Shown here piece after piece: positions 1 through 10,835 of a stretch of 64,000 nt of DNA (position 1 is its first letter; every line of letters begins with the position of its first letter). Below the pieces are notes generated by a model, which worked only from the letters and a program-made list of their open reading frames with translations, had not been told where the DNA came from and searched no databases. Source of the stretch: Sphaerosporella brunnea (Eukaryota; Ascomycota; Pezizomycetes; Pezizales; Pyronemataceae). Both the position numbers and the translations under genes were made by a program. The DNA is taken from contig VXIS01000035.1 of assembly GCA_008704415.1 (NCBI GenBank), forward strand, positions 62,001 through 126,000, given 5' to 3'.

Positions 1-159
1 CCTAAACAGGTTCCGGCGACACTCGGCACAGACCCAGCCTCGCCTCATTACCGTCGGCGGCATTGTATTCGTGGACGTAGTAGCGAAGGCGGCGGCGGTG
101 GTGGTAGGCGACAGCAGCAGTTGCCGGGCATGAAGAAAGCTCTGCACGACACGACGCAT
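1..159 (-). CDS. Partial gene with mitochondrial-type N-terminus (5' end only)
   Basis: An ATG at 159 on the minus strand opens a frame that stays open to the window edge (53 codons seen). The first residues, MRRVVQSFLHARQLLL, are Arg-rich and amphipathic with no acidic residue, as in mitochondrial presequences. An Ala/Thr/Pro-rich stretch follows, then a WVCAECRRN segment with a C-x2-C pair, a pattern common at the N-terminus of imported mitochondrial enzymes. The family cannot be told from this fragment. It is divergent from MRPL31, which starts 245 bp away, so the two probably share a promoter region. Function is inferred from the presequence only. Confidence 0.5.
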   Translation of the reverse strand, partial: MRRVVQSFLHARQLLLSPTTTAAAFATTSTNTMPPTVMRRGWVCAECRRNLFR

Positions 160-403
160 AAACTCGGCTTCATGTGTGCGTAGATCTATAGCGTATCTCC
201 GTCTTGATAGTAGTTGGCGTTGGTGTTGGGGTATTTCCTCGTTCGAATTCAATCCGTCATAACATGCTGTGAGCGGTGGGTTGTTGATTTAGCAGAAGGC
301 CCTGCAAAATTTCCCCCACACACACGCCTTTTCTTGAGCCGCAACGCCGCCAACCTCAACCTTTCCCGCGCCTCCGAACCTCCTCCTCGACGAACACGCA
401 ACA
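160..403. promoter_or_regulatory. Bidirectional intergenic region between two mitochondrial-type genes
   Basis: This 244-bp gap separates the divergent start codons of the left-edge gene and MRPL31. It must hold both promoters and 5' leaders. A pyrimidine-rich stretch (about 343-400, runs of CCTC and CTTTCCC) lies directly before the MRPL31 ATG, as is common for fungal housekeeping promoters. I see no clear TATA box. The role is inferred from gene arrangement. Confidence 0.4.
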
Positions 404-886
404 ATGTTTGGCGCATTCCGTCCTTCCCAGCCGCTGCTCGGCGGTCTGCTCTGGTGCTCCTCCTTCTCACCCTCGGCTCTCCCCTGCTGACCCCGCCACA
501 GGAAAATTCCCTGGCGCATGTCCGCCCCTCAAAAATACCGCCAACGCAAGCGACTGCAGCGCATCGACCGACTCGTAAACTGTGTCGACAACGCGTTAAA
601 AAAGCAAGGCATGACCGTGGCTGCCATCGAGGAGTGGAAAGCCTCAATGCCTACCGAGGCCGAGATGGAGCCGCGGGACAAGTACACAATCTTTGCGCGG
701 AACGAGCGGGGGTACAGGAAGGGTGGTCACAGTGAGTATGCTCTTTGTGGAGCGGCGGGGAATTGGAACGCTGCAGTTGCAGAGGTCGGGGGAGCGACAT
801 CGGGAATCAGAGGCTGACGAAGCTATCTTACAGAGGTCCCGAAATGGACCAGAGTTTCCCAGCGTGTCAACCCGCCTGGATTCTAA
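404..886 (+). CDS. MRPL31: Mitochondrial large-subunit ribosomal protein mL60 (MRPL31)
   Basis: Structural component of the fungal mitochondrial 54S ribosomal subunit. Three exons (404-453, 502-731, 834-886) join in phase to give 110 aa, the usual length of the family. The first exon reads MFGAFRPSQPLLGGLLW. The splice completes the Trp codon and continues KIPWRMSAPQKYRQRKR, then the family signatures PRDKYTIFARNERGYRKG and a C-terminus VPKWTRVSQRVNPPGF; all are typical of Mrpl31/mL60. Introns are 48 and 102 nt. No single uninterrupted ORF shows this protein, and naive calls starting at the internal ATG at 518 would miss both ends. The start is the only ATG giving the family N-terminus. It diverges from another mitochondrial-type gene to the left. 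Confidence 0.93.
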
Positions 887-1236
887 ATGAACGGGCAGCG
901 CCGGAAGCGGGGGGCACCGCCGGGAGCGGGGAGCAGCGGGGATGGAGGGAGTGCCGGTGTATATTATTTCACATTGCGATGCGGTTACCACAAGCTTTGC
1001 GTTGAATCGATTGCGAGTACTGCGAGCCGGGACAGTCAAGTTTCTGGGATCGGGCACAAAAAACGTAATACTATTTCGGACGCCGAAGATCATCCAGATC
1101 GATCCCGGGAAAAGCATCGGCAGCAAGCCGTATATCCAACAAAAAAGAAATCACTCAACTCAACTACACTCAACAACCCCCATTACTCAGGCATCTCTCC
1201 CTGCAACCCCACATTCGCTCATCACGACCATTCCCA

Positions 1237-3167
1237 CTACCTGCACTGAATTTTGGCTACCTCTCTCTCCGCGTCCTCCCAAGCTTCTTGACATTTCTTC
1301 GCCCACTCAATTTGTACCTTGGCATATGTTCTGAGAACGTTTTTCATATCCTTGACCTTTTCCGCCTGGAATCGCCTCAGGTCCTTCAGCACTGCTCTGC
1401 CAGCCTCTTCCACATCCTTTTCGACCGCCTTCTCGGCGCCCTCAAGCTGAACCAGCAGCTCGCGGGTCTTGCCGATATTGTCTCGTCTCGTCCGCTCCGG
1501 GTCGACATCTACAATCCCGTGTATTGCGTAGTTCAGCTTGCCGAAACCTTTGGCGAATATATTGGAAGGCGACGACGTGCTCGCCGCGGAATACGAGCTG
1601 CTCTTCTTATGGGCAGCTGTTGGTGCGGCGGTGCGAGAGGTTGTCGACTTCCTTCGCTGCGGAGGTGGCGGGGATGTCTCAGAGTGGGTAGGCGGGAAGT
1701 CAGCCGAATCGATCGACTCAATCTCGGGGTCCCGTTCGCTGCTCGTAGAAGATCCGCCGCCATGGAGATACTGTTCAATCCTTCTTGCCTCCATCTCCGA
1801 TTTTTCAAGGCTTTCAAGCAGGGAGCGTTTCTGCGAGAGCAGGTCTCGAGTCATATCCTCCTGTATGCGTTTCAGCACGCGGTAGCGAAGCACCTTCTGT
1901 ACCACTCCCGCAAACTGTGCGCTCTCGCGTAGAGGCTCCGCAAAGCTGCTGCCGAGCACCCGTGCTAGCTCTTCCGTTGCAATGTAGGTACTGTCAACCG
2001 CTTGTCCGATCTTTTCGATCGCACCGGCTAGGTCCCCAGACTCCGACAGCGACCAGGCATTGTATCTAGCTCCCAGCTCGTGGTAGTCTAAAGATAGCTC
2101 CTGCATGCGTTTCAGGATTCGCCGGTTGACCCGTTCTATGGATCCCGTGAGAATTGCCTCATACGCACGCGTTGATGCCTCGTAATTGTTGAAGTAGGGG
2201 TCCAGCTCGGATTCCGCAAGATTATGGTTCAGTGGTGGAAAACGACCGAAGTTGCCAGGCGGATTGCCGTGGGAGGTCGTAGGTGGACTGCTGCTGATCT
2301 TGAGTTTCGCCGAGGCGGACGGGATCGGCAGGTATTGATGTGCTGAGGTTGGTTCGGAGGGGTTCAGCGGAGGGGCACGCAAGTGGTGCTTCGGGAGATT
2401 CGAGATCGGTGGTGAAAGCGTTACTTCGCCCTGCAGTGTCTCGTCAGTTATAGTGACACCTTCCAGCTCACGGAGAGAAACATACCCAGCTCGCATTGGG
2501 GTCCAAAAAGCGTTGGAAGACGCTATCATATCTGATTTCCTTCATTCTCGCGCATCGCTGCAGAAACACCCCCAGCATACGCTTGCGATGGTCAATGATG
2601 TTAACATTTTCCTTTGCGCTTGTGGGCGCCGTAACATAATCCGAGACCTGATGTTTCTCCGGGATCGGAGGAACGATAAGGCACGGGTGTAGGAGGGAAA
2701 GATTCTTCCTCAAAGACTCAAACTCGGAGTATCTACGGCGAACCTCCAGGTCCTAAAGCAGGAGCAGCAGCAGCAGCGCTAGTCGTCAGCTCGGGCTCGG
2801 CTAACAAGCAAGAGCTCTTCCAACCACTCACCCCCGTTCGTATGGTATACACGATGAACGCTCCGCTGCCTTCGTGGTTCTTTCCAGCATCCGTGATCAC
2901 GATCTGCACGTTTTTGTTTTCGAGCAGCATTTGCTCCACGCGAGAACTGTACCCTTTCTCCCGCCGCATCCGTCGGTACTCTTCATCTTCCTCGTCTTCG
3001 CTGTCGTCCGACACCTTGCGATCTTCGCGTGACTGTACAGATGGCGTGCGGTGCGCGTCCAGACCCGGAGATGCGAGCGGAGATGGGTCTTCGTCATCGT
3101 ATGGGGGGAATGAGGATTCGGTTGGTGACGAGGCGTCGTACGCGAGGGGGTTGTTATCCTCCCACAT
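1237..3167 (-). CDS. SNX41: PX-BAR sorting nexin, Snx41/Atg20 family
   Basis: Endosomal sorting nexin acting in retrieval from endosomes to Golgi and in selective autophagy (family role). Minus-strand exons 3167-2832, 2752-2486 and 2430-1237 join in phase to 598 aa; introns are 79 and 55 nt. Residues 1-90 are acidic and disordered (MWEDNNPL start). The PX domain spans about 90-200: VQIVITDAGKN, then DLEVRRRYSEFESLRK (the RRYSEF motif contacts PI3P), LIVPPIPEKH, HRKRMLGVFLQRC and RFLDPNASW. The C-terminal half is a BAR-type helical region ending with YAIHGIVDVDPERTRRDN and a long charged coiled coil with YAKVQIEWAKKCQEAWE. A Ser/Pro-rich insert (about residues 450-490) interrupts the BAR region, as in Snx41/Atg20. 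Sequence alone does not cleanly separate Snx41 from Atg20. Confidence 0.9.
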
Positions 3168-3829
3168 GGTCGCGGAGTATAATAGATAGCGGTAATTATT
3201 CAGGAAGAAGTCAATGGGATGAGGTAAGTAGGCGGTGGGTTGGTGGTGATTGGGACTAAGTGATGGGTTGGTTTCAGCTGTTCGGTGAGAGCTTGCTTCT
3301 TGCAGCCGATGGAAGAGGTGGGGCATGACGCAGTGTGGCTGATGAAAGTTACACACGTGAGTGGCGGTGCAATGCAAGTCTGTCTGGCTTCGAATTCCAT
3401 TGAAGCTTCGACTTGGGTTTGTGGTCATCGAAAGAACCAAACAGTCCCCGGCCACCGCCCGAGGTTGGGCTGTCCGCCAGAGTGCCTGCACTATCTCTGA
3501 GCTCATAAGCATTTAGATCTGAAAATGGGAACGGATGTTTAAAGCTCAACACAATTCGGAAGGATTGCGCATGAGTTTTCTGGTATTATGTATTGGAGTA
3601 AGACACACTGCATTGTTCCCCATCCATAAGTCATAATATTTACAATTACACCGCTCTCATCTCGCATTCTCACATCAACCGCATGGAAAGAGGAAAGGAA
3701 AAGAAAGCCGATTGAAAAAAAGAATACTAAAGCCAGAAAATCGAAATCACGCGAAATCAAAAAACACCAATCCGATGCAAAAGTCCGCCGTATATACTGC
3801 AGCTCCTTGCTCACCCTCATCCCCTAGTG

Positions 3830-5962
3830 TTACCCCCTGATACTGCTACCCCCTCTCCGTTCCATCTCCTCCTCCACCGCCATCCGCGCACTGAGGCTCC
3901 ACACATTTCCCCTAGGATTTCCCAGTCCTCCAATTCCTCCACCAGCTCTCACACTGTAGCTCTCTGGATCCAGCCCTGTCCTTCCGTCCACGCCACCCAC
4001 AACACTTTCCCCCACATCATCTCCACTCAATAGGGCCTGCTGCGCCAGCTCCTTTGCAAAGCTGGTGCGATACACACCGGCAGATGGAAACCGTGCCGTA
4101 CGGAGGTACGAATCCACCTCTGAGCTGTCTACATTTGGCTTTGCCATAAGTTCGGCGAGGTGCTCGGCCGAATCGGAAAAGTGAGCTGTTCCGAGTTGAG
4201 ACGATGATTCCTCAGCGGGGAGTTGCGGGGAGGTAGCGGCTGGTTTATTGAGAGGGGATGTGGAGGCTGGCGGTGAGCGTAGAGAGGAGAGGCGGGGGGT
4301 TATGGCTATTGGCAGAGAGCTGCCGAAGACGGAGATGTCCATTCGAGCCGCGGCCACTGCCTCGGGCGAGGAGCGGTCGGTTTCTTCTTCTGGTGGGGGA
4401 GATGGGATGTATTTGTTTATACTTCTACGGCGGAAGCGGGAGCTGTCTTGGGAGCTGCTGGTGCTTGGGAACCCCCAAGTTGCAGCGGCCGGAAGAGAGG
4501 ACGCCATCGCGGCGGGGTTTGGTACGGGGCGGCCATTGTTGCGAAGTGGGCTATGAGTGAATGAGGCACTGAAGGAACTAGTGTGATTTTGCCGCCATAG
4601 CGCAGGATTAACGGGGGATTTTCCAAACTGCAGTGGTTCGATGGCGGAGGGCATGAAAGAGCCCGGTAGAGGGACCCGAGCCGCGTAGGAAGGGGAAGGG
4701 AGGTTGAAGTCGCCAGTCTCAGGTGGAAGCTGCTGCGCCGCCAGCTGCGCTTCTATGAGCGGGGAGAAATCGCGATGCGGCGGGGTCTGCGGGGTATGTT
4801 CGGGGACCATCTCGTCGAGGTCGAAAAGCGCCTCATCGTCCTCATCATCGCTGAGATTCATAGTGCTCTCGCCGTTGGTTGGCTTCGTGTCTTGGAGCTC
4901 TGAAGTCCAAGATTGCGAGCCGTCGTTTTGTGATGCAGCGGCAGGCGCCGCGTCATCATTGCCTTGCACGACACCACCTTCAAACCCAACTGTAGGCGTG
5001 ACTAACTGATCACCCTGGTGCCGAGAGAAATCGCCCATGTGGCCGGCGCTCGAAAAATTAGAAGCTGGCACCATCATGTCGGGCTCAGGGCTGGCCAAGC
5101 CTCGTACACCCAAACCTTCAACATCCTGGACGTCCTCGATGAAGGTCTCCTCCGCATCGTCATCATCTTCAATTTCCTCGTAGTCGCCCTCGTCTACGTC
5201 GTCTATCGCGCCAAAACTCCAGGCGACCTTGGTAGGAGGCGGACTACTACGCGAGGGCACAGTAGTCTCGTCCTCGAACTGGAACGTCACTCTCTTAGGC
5301 GATTTTGGCTTCCGGCCGCCTGGGGAGTCGAGGTAGCTGCTCGACTTTAGTGATGAAGCCAAAGGAGCCGCAGGAGAGCTATTTCTGGAGGACGAGTTTG
5401 AGCCCGGGTCCGCAGGGGGGTCGTCAGCCATGGCACTTGGCGATAGCAGGGATGGTGGCGAGACTTCGGTTCTCCTGTCTTCGAGCAGCGGTAGGTAGCA
5501 CGGCGCAAACAAGCCGGCAACCTGTAGCTCTTTCTCAAACGGCGGAGATGTATGGGCCTTCGTGGAACAGTCCGGCGATGTCGCGTGACGCAAGATATCC
5601 CTCAGCTGGTCCTCGAGTAGGGATCCTCCCAGGTTTATGGGAATCTGGGCGCCGGGTTCAGTGCTTATCGCCTCCCCCTCAGTCGTATCCTTCGTCCCCT
5701 TTGCTTCGCGCCGGGCTGCAGCCTCAGCTCGGAGTGACGCTTCGAACCTTTGGTATTCAGCTTCCTTTCGCTGCTTGAACTCTTCTATCTCGTGACTGAT
5801 CTCGAGTCTTCGGTGCCGTAACCGCGTGCGCAGTTCTTCCTCTTCTTGGTCCAGTGGGGGCGAGGGTTTTGTAGGGGACGGCGGGGAAGTGGGTCGTGTG
5901 CCTTCTTGATCGCTGACGAGGGTGGAAGTTGTGGCCGAGGAGGAAGATTCGACCGACGGCAT
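3830..5962 (-). CDS. Conserved-looking hypothetical protein, Ser/Pro-rich with N-terminal coiled coil
   Basis: Single-exon 710-aa protein that I do not recognise. Residues 1-40 are Ser/Thr/Pro-rich. Residues about 40-95 are highly charged and predicted coiled coil (EEEELRTRLRHRRLEISHEI and onward). The middle is disordered with acidic blocks (DDVDEGDYEEIEDDDDAEET). A segment KSPKRVTFQFEDE contains an RVxF-type motif (K-R-V-T-F) that in other proteins docks type-1 phosphatase. The C-terminal 80 residues are more structured (FPSAGVYRTSFAKELAQQAL). No signal peptide or membrane segment is visible. The ATG at 5962 is the first in frame. It is convergent with nothing and shares strand with SNX41, 662 bp downstream. 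A real gene is supported by length and by biased but non-repetitive composition. Confidence 0.75.
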   Translation of the reverse strand: MPSVESSSSATTSTLVSDQEGTRPTSPPSPTKPSPPLDQEEEELRTRLRHRRLEISHEIEEFKQRKEAEYQRFEASLRAEAAARREAKGTKDTTEGEAISTEPGAQIPINLGGSLLEDQLRDILRHATSPDCSTKAHTSPPFEKELQVAGLFAPCYLPLLEDRRTEVSPPSLLSPSAMADDPPADPGSNSSSRNSSPAAPLASSLKSSSYLDSPGGRKPKSPKRVTFQFEDETTVPSRSSPPPTKVAWSFGAIDDVDEGDYEEIEDDDDAEETFIEDVQDVEGLGVRGLASPEPDMMVPASNFSSAGHMGDFSRHQGDQLVTPTVGFEGGVVQGNDDAAPAAASQNDGSQSWTSELQDTKPTNGESTMNLSDDEDDEALFDLDEMVPEHTPQTPPHRDFSPLIEAQLAAQQLPPETGDFNLPSPSYAARVPLPGSFMPSAIEPLQFGKSPVNPALWRQNHTSSFSASFTHSPLRNNGRPVPNPAAMASSLPAAATWGFPSTSSSQDSSRFRRRSINKYIPSPPPEEETDRSSPEAVAAARMDISVFGSSLPIAITPRLSSLRSPPASTSPLNKPAATSPQLPAEESSSQLGTAHFSDSAEHLAELMAKPNVDSSEVDSYLRTARFPSAGVYRTSFAKELAQQALLSGDDVGESVVGGVDGRTGLDPESYSVRAGGGIGGLGNPRGNVWSLSARMAVEEEMERRGGSSIRG

Positions 5963-8900
5963 GGCTATGGATTTCCTCCAGATATAAGGCGACTAGGGTT
6001 TGCGGTGATGTATCTGGTTTATTGCCCAGAGGGGATGTTGGATCGCTCGCCGGTTGGAGAGGGGAAAGGAAGGTGGGGGAGGAAGGGGGTGGGGCGCGGG
6101 CTGGCGAAAGCCGTTTGTTTTTTTTTGTTTTTTGTTTGTTTTTTTTCTTTTCTTTTCTTTTGTCGCAAGGAGCTCTCTGGCACGGCAGATGTGGGGCGAA
6201 GAGCGGAGCAGCAGGACTCGGGCGGGCGTTGAGGAGTGGGGCTTGCTTGCTTTGTTGCGGGTGCGGATTGGGGGGGGGGGGGCGATGTTGGATCTATCGA
6301 TTTCGGGGGGTGACAACGTGCACTGACCAACCCGGAAACTGGAGCACTTGGAGGAGGGTGTGATGACTCAGGTTAACGTTGCTTGATCCGACAAGCAGCA
6401 GCAAAAAGAAAAACACACGATGGTTCCGGAATCGATCAAGGTGAGACCGGGAAAGTGGCTGAAGTCTGACTGCGCCGGACAACGTCGAATTGTCGAGCGG
6501 AGAGCGGGTGTGTGTAAGGGGGTCGACAGAGAGAGTCGACAGAGAGTGGAAGGAAGCCGGCAGAGCGCGCGACAAAGCAGACACGTAACTCCGCCAATTC
6601 TGCTTCTCAGCTGTGCCCAGCAACAGGCTCAAAAGCGATCAGCTCAATTGATCGCTGGGACGGCGATGGCGCGAATCGCAAAATGCCGAGATGTGATGTG
6701 GGTGATGGCTGGATGCCTCACTGGCGGGACCCGGCGGACGTGACTCAGGCAGACAAGACAAACCCCAGAACCCAAGTCACGAAGGCGTCGAAAGGACGAG
6801 TCCAAAGCAGATGGAAGCACCCGGCCCGCAACCGCTCCACTCGGCCACCGATGTCTGTCCAAGCAGAAACCTCGTGCTGCTGCAGCGCAACCGAAACGCA
6901 TGGCCGGTTCCGTTGCAAATCTCCCTTCAGCGCTCTCAACGCTCGCGCTTTCCTGCCGCAACAAATATATGATCGCGTCATGGCCCCAACCAATGCCGAT
7001 CAAGCTCCCCAACCCTCGAAAACAACGTCCAGTCCAAGCAAACGCAACCTTCCTTCCTTGCTCCCTTCCCATCCCATCCCATCCATCCATCCATCCATCC
7101 ATCCATCCCGATAGCAAGCCGCACAACTACCGCGCCGTTCGATAAGCAGCAGCAGCACAGCAGCAGCACAGCAGCACAGCAGCAGCAGCAGCAGCAGCAC
7201 CTCCAAATCACTTATGTATGTTGTATGTGCAACACAGAAACAGGGAACAAGACGTTGCGGACGTGCAGTTTGCAGGGACGGGTGCAGCACGCAGCACGTC
7301 CACAGACTCCCCCCACGGGGATCTGCGCGCGCGTTATATTTTGCGCATTCCGCGGTTGACGTCCAGACGTGGCCGCCCGCCGCGTACGGAGAACAGAAAT
7401 TATTAGATATTCAAAGCCGGCCAGCGCATTGCTTTGCATCACGTTTACCCTTTACATATTCATCTTGCACTTCCATCGCGCTTGCATTGTCACGAGCCCC
7501 CAGCCAAGGAATGAACACCACCGCTTCGAGATGAACTTTCCGTTCCGCTGACCATTGCACTTGCTCCCACGGATGCTGTGTGTGGTGCCTGCAGCAAAAA
7601 ATAAAATAAAAATAAAGCTTGCTGCGAATACAACGGCGACAGGTGGCTTGCCGCCAGCAGGCACAATTTCGAAAGAAAAAAAAAGGATCCATCGTATGGA
7701 AAAAAGAAAAATCGAGATCGAGATCGGGGGAAGAGAGAAGAGATGGCAGCGGATGTTCATAGTCAATGATTCGAGAACAGCGAGCCGCCACAGTGTGGCT
7801 GCGATTCCCTGCGGCAATGTGGATGGCGACGGGTATGTAAGATTGTAAGTATGATTCGCTTTCCGCTCTTAGCCCCCGCCGAACGGATAACCACGCCGAG
7901 AAGATCCTTCTCGTGGCCCCACGCTGCCGTTCTAGAAGGCCACGTCGAACAATGCGCATGCCAGCTGTCACGATATCCATCAACACTAGCATAGATAGAT
8001 CGAACAGGAAACTGTATGGAAGCTGGATGGAATACCTGCCTGAGAAAGTCTGATGCGTCACCGTGGGGGCTGCAACCGAGTGAGACAGCAGTTCCTGTCT
8101 GCATCGTCAGTAAGGAGCTCTGCATTTGAAACATCCGTTTCAAAGTCCAAACATAAACATCCGTTATGGCCACACGGAAACAATGAGACCTAGATCCAGC
8201 GTATTGCCAGGTACCCGGTTTAGAAGTATCGCAAATTGTAATATTGAGAATTCTTGTCTGTTTCGGATCGCACTACCAGGATCATGCCATAGTCAATACC
8301 GAAGGATTTATCTTCTCTCCGGAGCTCTTCCTGAGAACCATCCTTTTGCCCTCAATACGCAGCCAGATCCCATCGGTCTATAACAATTTAAGCCCCCACC
8401 CCCTGGAACGACCTGCAGCCATCCACATCAATCCCAGCAATCCAGTACAGCAATGAGTGGAGTGGCATACTGTAGCGATGGCACATAGAGTACTGTCGTC
8501 GGAGTCATTCCAGTTCTGGGAAACCAGCTGTAAGGGCCACAATAACTTCCAAAATCTCGACTGGTGAAAGATTTGATCCATGCAGTTAGTTATATTGGGG
8601 GGGGGGGGCTATTTGAACTCCTGGGAGGAACAGGTAGGGAGCAGGCATATCCATTGTTTGCAGTATCGTCACGGTGCTGGCAGGAAATATCGTGCGCTTG
8701 TGGTAGTTATGCTTCAAGCCGCTCTCGGGTTTCAGGCAGGCGGGTTGATGCAGCGTTGTGGTCGCGTGATCGAAGATGCTGGGAGCCAGGGGCAGGTGCA
8801 GAGTATTGTACTGGCGGGGGTTGATGCAGTGCCTGGGCGCAGTTGGTGGAGAGTTGGGGAGATAGCTAGATATATAAACAAAGACTTCTATAAAAAAAGA

Positions 8901-9367
8901 CTGGCTGGTATTTGTGAGCCATCCGCAATAATCTGGCCGTTTCAGCTGCCAATCAGCCACCCATCGGCGGAGGCCAGATGGCTTCACTGTGCATCACTCG
9001 GTGCCACATATCTGACGACCCAAGAAAATAACCCTTGGTGACAGATGATGTCTGTACCTCAGTGCTCGCTACGTATACACAAAGAGACTGGGAGTTCTCC
9101 TTTTTGTTTCTTCGGCCTTCTCTTCCAGGAAACGCTTGTTTTGCGCCGGGTTCAATGGTCGGGTGAGTTTCCGTGACGCTCAGTGGTGCGAACATGGCCG
9201 CGGTCAACGCTCGGATTGTTCTACCTGTGCGAGAGATACGAAGCCGTGGAAAGGCTTCCCATTCAATGGCAGGACTCAGGTTCAAGAGTTGCTTTCACGC
9301 TTGTCTGAGATACCTACAGCATACACGCCGAAGCACAGCGCCCAAGCAACCGCAAAACCCGCACCAT
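5963..9367. other. 3.4-kb spacer with no convincing gene
   Basis: I find no recognisable coding region. It holds T-rich tracts (6110-6170), a G-run (6270-6282), a tetranucleotide (ATCC)n tract at about 7073-7108 and an AGC/ACAGC tract at 7147-7200. The minus-strand ORF at 7411-8061 (216 aa) has shifting composition, includes poly-Phe from T-runs and matches nothing I know, so it is not called. Confidence 0.5.
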
Positions 9368-9697
9368 TCACTTCCGCTTCCCCCAAGCCCTCAGCCGCGC
9401 CAACACGCGCCTCGAAAGCTCGTGATGCTCCCCGGTCGAAAGCTTCGGCATGCAGCGGCGGCCCAGGCACCAAAACAAGCGCTCCGCCAGCGCCCTCGGA
9501 AGCGCGGGGTCGTGCACCAGCGGCGCTAGCTGCTGGAAGGTCATCAGCAGGAGGTCCGGGATCGTGGGGTCTCGGTGCGGCGCCGATAGCCTGCGCCCCG
9601 TGTTGTTGGCGTCGGCCGCGTCGGCGATCGGAGTGTTGTTGCTGCTTGAGAGAAGCCCTGGGTGTGACGGGTTGGCGGCCCCGGTGTTGGCTGACAT
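9368..9697 (-). CDS. Small hypothetical protein, paralog A of a tandem pair
   Basis: The frame encodes 109 aa from the ATG at 9697; it stays open further upstream but without an ATG. The first 45 residues are Ala/Asn/Pro-rich and look disordered. The C-terminal 60 residues form the conserved unit: TIPDLLLMTFQQLAPLV, then LAERLFWCLGRRCMPKLS, then HHELSRRVLARLRAWG. This unit aligns without large gaps to the ORF at 9995-10267, sharing ERLFWCLGRR, an LS-x-x-E turn and LSR-x-V-x-ARLR. Two independent ORFs keeping the same motif in the same order and strand supports real coding. No membrane segment is visible. Function unknown; an upstream exon is possible because the N-terminus is poorly defined. 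Confidence 0.6.
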   Translation of the reverse strand: MSANTGAANPSHPGLLSSSNNTPIADAADANNTGRRLSAPHRDPTIPDLLLMTFQQLAPLVHDPALPRALAERLFWCLGRRCMPKLSTGEHHELSRRVLARLRAWGKRK

Positions 9698-9994
9698 TCC
9701 GGGGTGGGAGGGGCGGGGACGAGGATGGCTTTGGAGGGTCGAAGGGTAGGGGTGATGTTCATGGTGGAGTGGACTGTATAGCTTCTTCCAGTAGGCTTCA
9801 TTCAACTCGCAAAGCCATCACATCCAGAATCGGCGAGAGAGGTGGCAAACGCACAACGAATCACTTCACATGCACCACCACCACCACCTTTCCCAAAAAC
9901 AATCGCTTCAGCATCAATTACCAGAAAAAACAAAAAAGTACAAAAGAAAAAAAAAAAAAAAAAACAGAACATCTTCCCACACACAACATGCCTT

Positions 9995-10267
9995 TTAAAA
10001 AATAAAAGAAAACTTGTTCCTTACGCGGAACGACGGGCGCAGGCGGGCCTGCACGGTTCTTGACAGGTCGCTGCGCTCCTCGTCGCTCAAGTGCGGCAGC
10101 TTCTCGCGTCGTCCCAGGCACCAAAAGAGGCGCTCGAGCACCGTGGTGGTGGTGAGAGGGCAATTTGTGATCTTCCAGAGTGTGTTGTAGTCGAGTTCCA
10201 GCAGCTCGCCGACGCTGGGGCAGCGCGGGTGGTCGTGTTCTTTCGTCTTGGTGGTGCAGGCCTCCAT
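9995..10267 (-). CDS. Small hypothetical protein, paralog B of a tandem pair
   Basis: A 90-aa protein starting at a clear ATG (10267) and ending at 9995. Residues 1-16 are charged (MEACTTKTKEHDHPRC). The remainder is the shared unit: SVGELLELDYNTLWKITNC, then VLERLFWCLGRREKLPHLSD, then RSDLSRTVQARLRPSF. About half of the residues in the 62-residue unit match paralog A, and the core ERLFWCLGRR is identical. The Trp-Cys core and three amphipathic helices suggest a small helical interaction module. The two genes are head to tail, 297 bp apart, separated by A/T-rich DNA with a poly-A run on the plus strand (9945-9964). I do not recognise the family. Confidence 0.65.
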   Translation of the reverse strand: MEACTTKTKEHDHPRCPSVGELLELDYNTLWKITNCPLTTTTVLERLFWCLGRREKLPHLSDEERSDLSRTVQARLRPSFRVRNKFSFIF

Positions 10268-10835
10268 GTGTGTTGGCTGTTGTTTCGTTGATGACGGTGA
10301 GAGATAAGGGTGGTTTTTTCTTGTGACGGTGGTGGTGGCGGGGCAAGAAGTACCTGCGCGGCGTCTTTGAATATGCCCTGGGTTCTATGTGAGAGGGCTA
10401 GGCAAGTGATTGCTCTATTCTATGCGTTTTTGCTGATCACTGAGATCTTCCCACGCCATTCTCTGTATTCCCTTTCGGTAGGAAAAGACGTGATCGAAAA
10501 TACATCAGCCAAACGTAGAAGGTGAATATTCGAATCACACCGAAGCACTCGAAAACCAAATCGCACAAAATGTGCGCTTGGCTCAATCTGCCGCGCGCGC
10601 GGCATGCGAGACAAAACATGTGTCGCACTCCGCACAGCTCAGAGCGCAGCTATGGTTCAAGAAACAGCTGGGCATTTCGCCGATCGTTTGACGTTGGTGC
10701 GCTAGTGCGTGAGCGCGGACAAGGCAAGCAAGCGCGATAAGCGCGCCAACACCCTCAATATTCATACATTTAAGGGCGCACATCCTATATTTCATCCACC
10801 TCGGAAACCCAACCTAGAGTAGAGTACCTACAGAA

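Noticed and set aside
7411..8061. Minus-strand 216-aa ORF in the long spacer
   Set aside because: Composition shifts along its length, poly-Phe arises from T-runs, and no motif or splice-supported neighbour was found.
9136..10005. Plus-strand 289-aa ORF
   Set aside because: It lies antisense to the conserved unit of paralog A, has no family signal, and ends in Lys-rich sequence made by a poly-A run.
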